A stretch of DNA of 64,000 nt from Arthonia radiata (taxonomy: Eukaryota > Ascomycota > Arthoniomycetes > Arthoniales > Arthoniaceae), in contig PSQN01000003.1 in NCBI GenBank assembly GCA_002989075.1, positions 2,112,340-2,176,339 on the forward strand, written 5' to 3'. The translations under genes and the position numbers were made by a program. The notes under the pieces are model-generated. The model did not search any database, was not told the origin of the DNA, and saw only the letters and a program-made list of their open reading frames with translations. Shown piece by piece: positions 12,894 through 24,200 of the stretch (positions are counted from its first letter, which is position 1; each line of letters opens with the position of its first letter).

Positions 12894-13046
12894 CCTAAGT
12901 TCTCTCGATAGGTTTTCTGCTGGTTTCTATATGTTTTCTAATTTTAAATATCCTTTCTACTTTATGAGATAGGATAGTTTGTTCTAAGTTCGTTTGTGTC
13001 CGAGTACTCGTTCTACCTGGTATATATTGTCTAAGTCAGGTGCCTC
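12894..13046 (-). pseudogene. Chromodomain relic at the end of gypsy C pol
   Basis: The minus strand from 13,046 downwards reads a chromodomain pattern (YQVERVLGHKRT ... KLSYLIK-stop-KGY ... stop-KPAENL). The two stops stand exactly where chromodomains carry tryptophan, consistent with TGG to TAG change. A chromodomain at the integrase C-terminus defines chromoviruses, which target particular chromatin. Confidence 0.75.
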
Positions 13047-16000
13047 TACTTTTTTCTTGTCTACTGTTAGTACTTCTTCTAGTGCTAGTTTAAGGAGTAA
13101 CTTATAGAAAACGTTGTGTATGCGTATTGTTGGTAGTAGTTTTAACTTAAAGGTAACTGGTCCTAGTACCTTTGCGATTCTAAATAGTTTAAGTTTTATA
13201 TAGTTAAGTTTGTTGTATAGTCGGTTTGTTTTAATGTATCGTCTACGGAGATAAACAGTGCCTCCTTCTTTAAGGTCTAGTCCCTTAGACCTAGACTTGT
13301 TTACTGTATTTTATATGTCTTCTAATATCTATTCTAGTTCTATCCTTATGTAGTTATAAATAATCTTTCTGTGCTTGTACAGGGTATCGGCGAGTTCCGA
13401 ATTCGTAGTTTAAAGTCTAGCGTCTCTAGTCAATGTTGGGTGTCGGCTATAGTTAACGTAAAAGGGTGTTTCTCCTGTAGCGCTTGTGCTATTGTTGTAC
13501 GTAAATATTGCTAATAGTAGCAACTATGTCTATGTTTGTTGCAAGCGATCAACGTATGCTCGTAAAAACTGTTCTAGTGTTTAGTTTAGTCTTTCTGTTT
13601 ATTTATCTGTTTGTAGGTAAAAACTCGTTGATAGTTTTCTTTTCGTTTCTATAAGTTTTAGAGTTGTATCCCAGAGTTTTAAAGTAAATAATCGATCTCT
13701 GTCCGAGATAATTTCTTTAGGTGCTCTATGCTGCGTAATAATATATTTGTACAAAAGAAATGCTGTTTCTTGGGCTGTTGCGGTCTTGCGCGTAGGGATA
13801 AAGTATCTGTACTTCGTAAATCGATTCACAATAACGAATATTGTGTCGTAGTTAGTTGTGTTTCCTAGTTCTAATAATGAAGGTAAGTTAGTAATAAAGT
13901 TTATTGCTAGTAAGGACCATAGTTCGTTGAGAATTTGTAATAGTTGTAGTAGGCCGTAAGGCTTGTATCTTTCTAACTTAGTTCTTTTGTAGATATTGTA
14001 CTTCTAGATAAAGTTTACGATTTTTGTCCGTAACTTTAGTATAAAGTACGTTCTCGTTAATTTCTTTATCGTAGTTAATGTTCCTCTGTAGCCTTCTTTG
14101 TGAGCCTTCTAAATAACTACCTTCTGTATGTTATATAGAATATAAATCTTTTTCTTAAAGGTTTTAAGTTCATTCTTATCTTTAAGTCGCATATCTTACG
14201 TTGTTCGATCTTTCTTGTACCCTTATATTAGTTCTTGCCTTCTAGACTGATCTTCAATTCTTATTATTGTTGAGAGTTTGCTAACCCGATTAGGTTTAAG
14301 CGTGCTGTTTAAATTTTTTTGTAGAATTGTATATAAGACTTGTATTTTGTTTGCTATATAGTTTAATCTTTAACTAAGAGTATCGGCTCTCTAATTTTCT
14401 AATCTCTTTTAATATATAATTTGTATATCAAATAATGCTAGTTCTTCTGACTACCTTACTTGTCTTCGATTTAAGACTTTTGTTGTTGTAAATTGTGTAA
14501 GGTTCTTGTGGTTAGTAATAATATATACTTGGTGCTTGAGTATCGCACAATAGTGTTTCTAGTGTTTAAGTAATTCAACGATTGATAGTAGTTCCTTATC
14601 GTAAATATTATAGTTGAGTTTCGGTGCTATTATTGTTTTTAAGTAAAATACTACTGGGTGTAGTATATTTTTGTTGTCTAGTTAGCTTAATGCTAATTCG
14701 ATTGTATAGTCGGATGTATCTGTCTCTATGGTAGTTAGTTTATTGTAACTAAAGGTCGTTAGAACTGGTATAGACGTAAAGTGCTGCTTTAATTCCTGAA
14801 ACGCGTCCTGTTGATCCTTTCCCTATACGAAGGGTAAATCTTTTCGCATAAGTCTTGTAAGTGGTAAGACTACTTTAGAGTATCTATTAATAAATCTCCT
14901 GTAGAAGTTTCTAAAGCTGAGGAAGGATTGTATTTCCTTTACAGTTTTTGGGGTAGGTCACTTAAGTATAGCCTTTACCTTGTCTAGTGACATTTTAATT
15001 ATACTAGGCTAAATAATATATCCTAGGAAGTTAGTTTCCTGTGTATAAAACTTATACTTCTAGAGTTTAATACGAAGGTTGTGTTTATTTAGTTGCTCTA
15101 ATACCTACGCAACGTGTTGCTTATATTCTTCTAGCGTCCTAAAGTAGACAATAATATTGTCTATATATACTGTAACAAACTTATTAAGGTGCTTTTCTAG
15201 CACACTGTTAACATGTCGTTAAAAGGTTGCTAGTATATTTACTAGTCCGAAAGGTATAACGAGGTATTTATAGAGGCTAAAGGGCGTTTTAAATGCTGTT
15301 TTCTACTCGTCTCCCTCTTGTATTTAGATTAGGTTATATGCTTCGTAAAGGTCTATTTTCGTAAACTATTAGGCTCCCTAAAGAGAGTCTATTTTGTTAT
15401 TAATAAGTGGTAGAGGATGTTCGTCCTTCTTTGTTATAGAATTTATTGGTCGATAGTCGATAACTGGTCGAAGCTTGTCTTCTTTCTTAAGAACGAAGAA
15501 TAAGGAATATTCAAATAGAGCTTCCGATTTTCTAATAAATTCTTTCTTCTTAAGTTTATTGATATATATCTTATATTCGTTTCGGTGATCTGGTCTTATT
15601 GGGTATAGTTTCGTGCTCTTAGGATTTAAGTCGGGTAGGAACTTAATTTTGTAATTCTATAGCGCATGTTTTAGTAACTTATTGTCGGCTTCTTCTTTAA
15701 AAACTTGCTTATATTGCTGATATTCCTTAGGTAATACCGAATAAGGAGTATCGAGGCTTGTTAGTTCGGCTACTTCTCTTACCTAGGCACGCTCTCTGCG
15801 TCTTTTAGTATAGTATATTGGTATGGCCGTTGCTAACTCGTCGATAGTATCTTCTTGTAGATTTTTTATAGACAAAATAGTCCGGTATTGTCTTATTTTC
15901 TGTCCTAGGAATAACGTTAGTACGTTCCTTTATTGTAGTATATATCGATCTAGGAAAGGCGTTCCTAGAATTGCCTGATATGCTCTAGTATTAGTAACGT

Positions 16001-18100
16001 CTAAGACAATTTTTTCTTGAAATTCTGCTGTTCTCATAGTGGTTCTAACTTTGTGTGTAATAGCGTCGTTTTGATATACATTTTTGAATCTATTTACGAC
16101 TTGTAGATCGTACAGGGATCCCTTCTTGTGTTATTTTTCTTAAATTTTGGATACTGTATTAAAGTAAATAAAATTTCCTGTTGCTCCTAAATCGATTATA
16201 ATGGTAACTAGGGTTCCGTTGAGTAGTGCTTTTATGCGTTCCTATTCTTTTTCTAGTAGTAAACAAAGTGTTTCTACTAGCTCCTTGGGTAGAAACTTGG
16301 GCGCCGTCGTCCTCGTTCTTCCCTAAGTCTATGGACGGCGTAGTTGTTTCCCGATAGTATCGAGTATACCTATTTCTATGTGTTGTGCTGGTTTGCGATA
16401 ACTTGTCTTCAAAAGGTCTTGTCTGTGTCGGCGTATTCTCCAAAATGTTTGACTGATACTCGACTTTCTTCTTCGATTTGAACCGTTTTTATTGCGTACT
16501 ATCCTAGGAATAGCACTATCTCTGTCGTTATATTGACGAGGATATTATTGAGTCGTGGTATTGGTTCGTCGCGTTGTCTTACGAACCTAAGTCTATTAAT
16601 AAGTAACTGTATTCTTGCTCGGGCTTCTAGGTCCTGTAAATATAACCTAGCCGTTTATAATTGCAATATTGTATCTGTGTAGTTAGGTTGTTCCTCGTCT
16701 TCTTCGAATAATAATGATTCTTCTTCTTCTCGAAGCTGTTCTTTATTGGCTGCTAAAGCCTAAGATTCGTCGATCGGTTAGTTTTTCGATTCTTCTATAG
16801 CTGCGAGTCTTATAAGCTGTTGTAGAGCTTCAATATTGTAATTCTTAAGTTCTTAAAGTTGTTGTTCTTGATTGTAAGCCAACACTACTGAAAGCTGCTT
16901 GTAATAGTTGTCTCGTAGTGAGACCCAATTCTAGTTAATATTGTCTGACGGCCCTATAGTTATAACTAAAAGGGAATTTTCTTTAGGGTCCTTAATCGTA
17001 TATGCTTTAAGTTGCGTTAGTACTTTGGCTGCGTTTTTCTCGTTGTATCCGCCTCGTTTAAGAGTATAAAGCTTCTTGGTCGGGCTTTTCTGTTTAAATC
17101 TATATTTGGCTGCTCTATAACTCTCCTTGCCGCAATAGAGGCAGAGGTTGTTAGCAAGTCGATACTTTCGGTTCTTTTCCGAAAGTTTTCTATATTTCTT
17201 TTAACTGGGTTGCGGTCCTTTCTTCTGGAGCGCGTTAAGATTTATAGGTTCGGTACGACGATTGTCGTAGCGATGTTAAGACGTGTTTGGTGTTTAACTA
17301 GGCTGTTTACCAGTTCGTTCGCGTTTTCGCTCTCGAAGTCGCTAATTAAGTCTCGTTGCTTAAGACTTAATGTCTGTGAGTCGTTCTGCGCGTTCCTCGT
17401 GCAACATAAGATTTTTTATCTTCTTATTGAGTCTTTTATAGAACTAGACTACTAGGGCTTCTTTATTGAATCCTATAATGTAAGCGTACGTTATAAACTT
17501 TGCTGCGTACTGTGTTACTAGTAAATTGCCCTATTTGAATCCTTTAAGCTTGTGTTGTACTTCAAGCTTCTAGTTTCCTTCTCTATATATATCTTTGAGT
17601 ATTGTTGTAAACGATGTATAAGATTTAAATATACGTTTTGTTTCTTTCTTTGCTTCGCTATCGTTGTTAAGATAGTCGTTAAGAAGCAGTAAAAACTATA
17701 GAAGTACGTCTCTACGTAGGTATAATCTTACATAGATTACCTTCTTTATATCGGTAGCTAACTCCTTCTGCTTGTTAATAAGGTTGACCCGATATAGGCT
17801 GAGAAATATTTGTAGAGACTGTCGGTCTCCTTAAAATTCTGGTATCTTAATGTTATTGTTTCTATGTATTGTAGTAACATCTTTGTCTTAGGGCATACTA
17901 GTCCTTTAAGGTTAGTTTAAAGATTCTAGTTAATTTATTGCTTTCTTAAGAAGGTTCTTTAAAATTTATTTAAGAGTGTCTAGGGTGCTTAACTTGTACG
18001 TTCGTAATACTGCTTGCTTTTTTATTCGTCTACTCTTTTTGTATAACGAAGTAGGTACACTTCGTACAGAGGTTGAGCTAGACGACCGTTGTTAAGTAAC
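13046..18100 (-). pseudogene. Gypsy C gag-pol relic
   Basis: A surviving 76-codon integrase piece (13,599-13,829) contains IISDRDRLF, the central catalytic aspartate region. The reverse transcriptase N-terminal part near 15,400-15,480 reads LRPVIDYRPIN, and the active box at 15,156-15,167 reads YIDN instead of YxDD. The protease motif near 16,180-16,205 reads DLGATGNFI, with Leu where Ser/Thr is usual. Gag should lie between about 16,450 and 18,100; it is too damaged to bound. Confidence 0.85.
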
Positions 18101-18232
18101 CCTTAGTTATTCTTTCTCTAAAGAACTGTCTAAGAAATTGTTCTCTAATAGAGTCTTGTTTCTAGATAAGTTAGTTATAAGAATAGTAATATATACCTTA
18201 GTTTGTTAGTTGCTTGAGGCGATCCGTAAAAG

Positions 18233-18936
18233 TATAACGCCGGGCGGCCGTAACCGCTTTACTTGGTCTTATTCTATGCTAAGGGTAATATAATCTTAGA
18301 AGGAAGATAATTACTAAGATATCTAACTCGGGAGTAGAGATTAAGGAAGTAAGGGATAAACTGTAAGTCTTAAACAAAAGACTTAGCCGGTAATATAAAT
18401 AAGCTAGAAGAATTGTACTAAGGCCGCATAGGAAAGCTCTTTCAGGACTCAGTCGCTCTATTTATACGCCGACGTAGCTGTAGGGTCCTACCTCGTACCA
18501 ATACTTATAAGAATCGCTCGTAGCTTACTAGTTGCGTTACGGCAAGAAGAACTAATTAGGTTTAATACCTTAGAGTTAATATTAAACGATAATATTAATT
18601 CTAAATCTAAATTTACGGATATCTATCTACTAAGGTAGATAGCTATCTTATCTATATAGTCTATAATATAGCTCGTGCTCTAAGTCTACTAGAGCTACTA
18701 GGGCTACTAGAGCTGCTAGATAGTTCTAGCACGTCTAGTACGTCTAGTACGTCTAACAGGTTATATAACGGTTAGCAGTGCTAGAGCTGCTAGTACTATA
18801 ATATAGTAACAGCCCTGTCTAGCACGTCTAGTACGTTTTAGCAGGTTACGTAACTCTATAGTTATAATTGGCTGTTCGTATGCTTGTACTATACTAACTA
18901 TAATAGGTTAGGTTATACTAGCGCCGCATCCTAACA
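18233..18936 (-). repeat. 5' LTR of gypsy C (right)
   Basis: 704 bases, the partner of 11,303-12,006. Its first bases are TATAACGC where the other copy has TGTAACGC, a G to A transition at the terminal dinucleotide. Confidence 0.93.
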
Positions 18937-18941
18937 ATTAG

Positions 18942-18992
18942 CTAGCTATTTATATATTAAGGCTCTATCAATAGAGATTACTTTACTACTTA
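18942..18992. other. Host sequence between elements C and D
   Basis: Only about 50 bases separate the duplication of C from the LTR of D. The last five (ACTTA, 18,988-18,992) are the left target duplication of D. The two insertions therefore hit the same small target, probably an older repeat. Confidence 0.75.
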
Positions 18993-19188
18993 TATAATCT
19001 AGGTGTAGGACAGGGAGCAGTTAGGTAGCAAAAAGGGTTCAAATAGGCCCTACTAATGTTCAAGCTAATTATTAAGGAGACTAGAAAGGGATACGTTTAC
19101 TAGAGAAAAGATATCCTTCTAGAATTGTAGCCTTCCTAAATAAGCAATATTCTGTTCTAATTCGTTATTAAGACGTCTATACATTATA
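18993..19188 (-). repeat. 3' LTR of gypsy D (left)
   Basis: 196 bases starting TATAATCT. It matches 26,809-27,004 with transitions only over the parts compared. Confidence 0.88.
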
Positions 19189-19979
19189 ACTACCTTCCCT
19201 CTTAAGGAGAATCGCCCTCAATTTGGGTACAATCTGCTATCTCTATCGTACCTTTTATTTATTGTTTTACGTAGAGCAACAACCTTATTAAAAACCTACT
19301 AACTTATATCTATGTTTAGTTAGAAAAAGAGTAATATTGCTTACTATCATTTTATATATCGTTTAGTACTAGTTTTCTATAGTACCGAGTTATAGTACTA
19401 AGCTTTACTTTTAATTTAAAGCTCCCGAGCTTAAGTTATAAGCTCGGTAATAAGGTTATATATTATTTTTATCTAATTTTGCGTTCTTTTATATACTCTT
19501 ATACACGCTTTTACCGATTAATTGCCTCTATAGATAGTAGCAACCTATATAAATAGACTTCTTTACTTCTATATTAGTATCTATAGGCGGAAGCTTTATT
19601 ATCGGTATCTAATAATAGATATAAAATAAGACTCTTGCTCTTTTAAACTTTCTCTTTCTTTCTTTAACATTATTATACTCTTCTACTTAATTTATAAGCT
19701 TTTCTTCTTTAGTAGGCCTTTACTTCTTTTTTTAAGTAATAAGTTTATAGCTAATTTAATGTTAGATTGCCTTTAATTTGCCTTTATAATCTCTACTATA
19801 TTAAGTTTTAACTCTGTTAACAAACTTACTGCTAGAGCGAGCTCTTCTAAAGCGCTAACTCGCCGCTTAACTCGCAGTATTAAGGACTCTAAAGCTATTA
19901 TTAATTTTAAAGCTCTTCTTTATAATATCTATAAAAAAAAGCTTTTAAGGTTACTTTATTAATTTCTAAATTATCTGCA

Positions 19980-21050
19980 GCTTCTTTTAGTCTACACTCT
20001 TTTAAACTAAATAGCGTGTTTTTAACTCTTACGACTTTTTATAAGTTTACTTTCTCTTATTACTTTATCTTAGTCTAATTATTAGTATTCTAGCTCGTTA
20101 AAAGTATTACGTCTATAAAGACAACTCTAACGATAATAAGATTGTTTGTTCTCTTTATTACTACGGTACTACTTATAAGCCCGAGTCGTCTATAAAGTCT
20201 TGCTAGTTTACCTCCTTAAATTCTACTTTTTATACTGTATCTACGTTAATTTAGCCTTAGCTAGAGGCTTACGTCTTAGTATACTACCGTTGTATAAAGG
20301 CCTTATTTAGCGATATAGCTGTATATAGTAGTTCTTCTGCAAACTTTAATTTTAAGTATTATAAAGACTAGACCTGCGAGTAGCCTAAAAAATAGTATAC
20401 TAAGTATACTCGCTGTACTAGTATTAAGAGGTTAAAAGATAAGTATAAAATAGTAAGTTTAATACTCTTTTGTCTTAAGTACTAATTAACTCTATATTAA
20501 TGTATACTAGGTCTCTGCTTAATAAAGACGTATCTATAACTTTCTTATATACGTTAACTTCTTCTTAATCTTTAGCGAGGACGTCTAAGATAATAAAGAG
20601 TCTTTCTACAACGACTATCTTATTCTGCTTCGCGCTTTTTACGTTTAGCTGTAGGCTTGATAGCGTAGTCTAAGTACTAAGTCGGTCGAGTAGGCCGATA
20701 CTAATAATTTTAAGCGTATTAAGATACTAAGCTAGAGCTTCGATTCTAATATAGAGTTATATAGCTCTTAGCCGTCTACAAATAAGACCTCTTATAAGCT
20801 AGCTTTAGTAAATCTAGTTAATTAGATTCGAAACCGCGTCGACGGTGGTTGCAGCTAAGTTAAGTAGTATTATACCGCCGATCCGTTCTAACTTCGGCGC
20901 TAGTTTGGGTAGTTTTCTTATAGTTTTCTATCTTTTATTTGGCTAGAGTTTTAGTCTGTATAAGTAGTTTTCCTTAGCCTATTGGAATAGTTCTATATTT
21001 TCTCCCTATATAAGTCTTATTTTAGCTTTCTTATAGCTTAAGCTTTATAA
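19980..21050 (+). pseudogene. Unidentified coding relic, antisense inside element D
   Basis: On the + strand this 1 kb reads as protein-like sequence broken mainly by TAG and TAA codons, opposite in direction to D's pol. Visible pieces include a hydrophobic run (near 20,040-20,095), a Cys/Tyr/Ser-rich stretch (20,120-20,430) and, one frame away, an acidic stretch with SEDV and ESFYNDYLILLRAFYV (about 20,570-20,640). I do not recognise the family. It may be a captured host gene or an extra antisense ORF of the retrotransposon; a chance pattern in biased DNA remains possible. Confidence 0.35.
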
Positions 21051-21249
21051 TTATATATAAATAGTCTTAAAGTTTAATACTATACTAATTCTATATTCTA
21101 AACTGTACTTAAGGTAATCTACCTTCTCTTTAGCGTTATATTATAGACTAATTACATAAGCTTGTAGCTCTTTTTTATCTATATTGCCTAGTTTATCTTA
21201 GACGCTTGCCTCTCGGCTTAGTATCTTTACGCTTCTTAAATTTCTTAAG

Positions 21250-24200
21250 GACGTTAGAGTCTTTAAGATATATCCGCAGCTCTATTATATTATTTGCCTC
21301 CAACTACCTCTACTACTTAGTTTAATACTAGTCTTTATTCTTAATCTTAAAGCAGATCGCCTTAACAAGCTATTTTTTACTATTATTAACTTTAATCGGA
21401 CTAGACGGTTCTATACCGGGCCGACGGCAATATAGCTTTAGTAAGAATATATAGAAGATAAAGTAAATACAATAAAAGTCTAGTAATACCAGCTAATAAG
21501 CTTATTTATCTACTTTCTTAAGAATTCTAAATAGTTCTAAGCTTTAATTGTTAAGCTTCTTTATTGGCCTCTTTATCTTAAGATTCTTTAACAATAGCAG
21601 CACTAAGTTACCTACTATATAGTATTTTAGTATATACTTAGTATTGTACTATTCTATTTATAAACATTAAGCTTTCTCTAGCTGCTACTTTATTTCTTGT
21701 TAGCGGAGAAGGCGTTCTTTTATATACTTAACTACTATAGAATATTCTGGTCTAAGCTACCTTCCTTCTTAATAAAAAGTATCTTTACCGATAAAAAGGT
21801 TGTTTAGCTTAACTACGGTATAGTATCAATTTAGCGGCGGTACGCCGTCTAGTACGTCTATAACGCGACCAAATATATATTTAATCGGCAAAATTTTTAT
21901 TAATAAATAAACTTTTAAATTGTACGCAAAAGTAGCTTCTTTTAGATACTTATACTAATTATTTTAATCTTAAGAGATATAAATATATAGGTAGTTTTTA
22001 AGCTTCTAGTTCTAACGCTCGGTTTAGTTATTAGTTTGAGAGTAAAATGCTGTACTCAACCTTCGTTTTACAGCTAAATGTTGGTAAAAGATGCTCTAAT
22101 ATAAGCTAGTAAATATAGATTCTCTGTTAAATAAAAGGCTTCTTAAGAATCTTAACGTTTTTGCTTAGTATTTATAAAGTACTTTTATTAGCTTTATAGC
22201 ATCTATAGTTTTATTAACTAGAATATAGGTTATAAACTTAGAGAAGCAGTCTATAACTATAAAAATTAAATTAACAATGTTTCTGTTCTTTAAAAGAACT
22301 ATTAGTAGTTTAATAATAAAGTTTAAAGATAGATTCTTAAAGAAGCTAATCGAAACCAGCATCGCCGCTATTTTGTTATATAGCTTATATCTTTTTATAA
22401 TTATTTATTAGTATTTATTATATTTAGTAACAAAGTTTTTAATATACGTTACTATCTTTTTCTACGTATATTTATGTTTTAGAATTTTAAGGGTCTTCTT
22501 AACCTTAAAGTAGCCAATAAGCTTATTATTATAATTTCTGCTTATAATTTTAAGCTTTAATATAGAGCATTTTAGTATCTAAATTTTACTACTTTAGTAT
22601 AATAACTTGTAGCTATTAACTAACTATTTTATATACTTTAAAGACTTAGAGTTCGAGTTAGATTTTATTAAGGTATTTAAGTCGATTTAACTCGTACGGC
22701 GCTTTTTTATACCGGCTTAACGGCGATCTATTGCCGTTTTATTACTCTACTAACTTTTAGTCTCAGCTAATAATTTTAACTTTAATACTTTCTACTTTAT
22801 AAAGACGTCTCTTTACTAAGCTTTAAGAATTAGAGTCGCAAGACTCTAAGAAATATTATTATAAGCTGTTTTAAGAGCGGTAGCTGCAACTATCTTAACT
22901 CGTAATACGAGAGCTATCGAAAAAGGCTCTATATTAGTAAAGAAAGACAAACACGTTTCTTACTTCTAGACGTTCTATATAAGGTCTATATTTAACTCTA
23001 ATTTACCCTTAATTTAGACTATAGTTGCGTTTAGAGTTTTAAATTAGTAGCTAAACTACTAATAGTATTTAAACTAATTTTTAAGTAATATAATTAAGAT
23101 AGCAATTATACTTTTTTCTAAGCTAAAGGGCTCTTTCTTAGTACTAAGCAAAGTAGTACCTCTTCTAAGCTTCTACTATAGGCTCGGTAACATCTTATTA
23201 GCGTTGTCTTTCTTTACTCTATATAAATTCTTATAATTTAGACGGCGCAATAGCGTGTCTGCTAAGTTCTTACTACTTGTATAGTATAGTATTTTAAAGT
23301 TAAATGCTAACAGGTCTTCTGTCTAGCGCGTCTATCGGCGAGACAATACTTTTATTGTTATAAAATACTATAGATTATTGTAGTCTATTACGACTTTTAC
23401 TAAGTACTATATATTAATAAGATAATAGCGCTAGTACTTAAAGTTAGTCTATATTATTATAAACTCTTTATTATAAGTATTATATCTTAGCTTAGCGTCT
23501 ATAAATTTTTTTAAAAAGAATGCTATCGGATACAAATATATATCTACTTTATTATTAATACTAGTTCGAGCGGTGTCCGCTATATTTAGTATAGATAAGC
23601 TTAAGTTAATATTTAACAGCAATAGTAATTAGCTATTTTCTCTTAGCTGAAGTAAGATAGCTACTATTATAAAGTTTAATACGTTAGTTATTAAAACAAT
23701 CGATAGTATCGGGTTAAAGTACGTTAGTACTAGTATATTTATAAAAGCTTATTTTAGCGCTTTAAAAGCTTTTTGTTAAGCTTTATTTTAGACAAACTTA
23801 ATGTCTTTCGTTAGTACGTTTATTAGTACTACGATGCGGCTAAATTTATAGATAAATTACTGATAAAAGTTTATAAATTCTAAAAAGGACAGAATCTGCT
23901 TTATAATAGTAGAAACTAGCTATTTAGCTATAGTTTGTATTCTTTCTAGATTTATTTCGATATTATTAACTTTTATAGTAAACTCTAGAAAAGGAACCTT
24001 AGTGGTATAAAATTAATACTTAAACAGCTTTATAAATAAACTCTATTTACAGAGCCTTTATAAAACTTCTTTAATATAGTTTTTATAGCTTTCCTTATCT
24101 TTAGAGAAAATTAAGATATTGTCTATATAAACGATATATACGGTATTAATAAGATTATCTATAGCTTTATAGATATATATTTAGAACGTAGTAGGGGCGT

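Larger units (their letters stand above)
11303..18936 (-). mobile_element. Gypsy chromovirus-type LTR retrotransposon C
   Basis: It has 704-base LTRs at both ends and a perfect 5-base duplication (ATTAG at 11,298-11,302 and 18,937-18,941). The pol relic runs on the minus strand in the order protease, reverse transcriptase, RNase H, integrase, chromodomain, which is the gypsy order. A purine tract (reverse complement of TTAGCCCCTCTCT, 12,007-12,019) lies inside the left LTR, confirming minus orientation. Many stops interrupt every frame. Confidence 0.93.

Noticed and set aside
16159-16443. 94-codon minus-strand frame inside gypsy C
   Set aside because: The protease motif lies in a different frame over the same bases, so this frame is out of phase.
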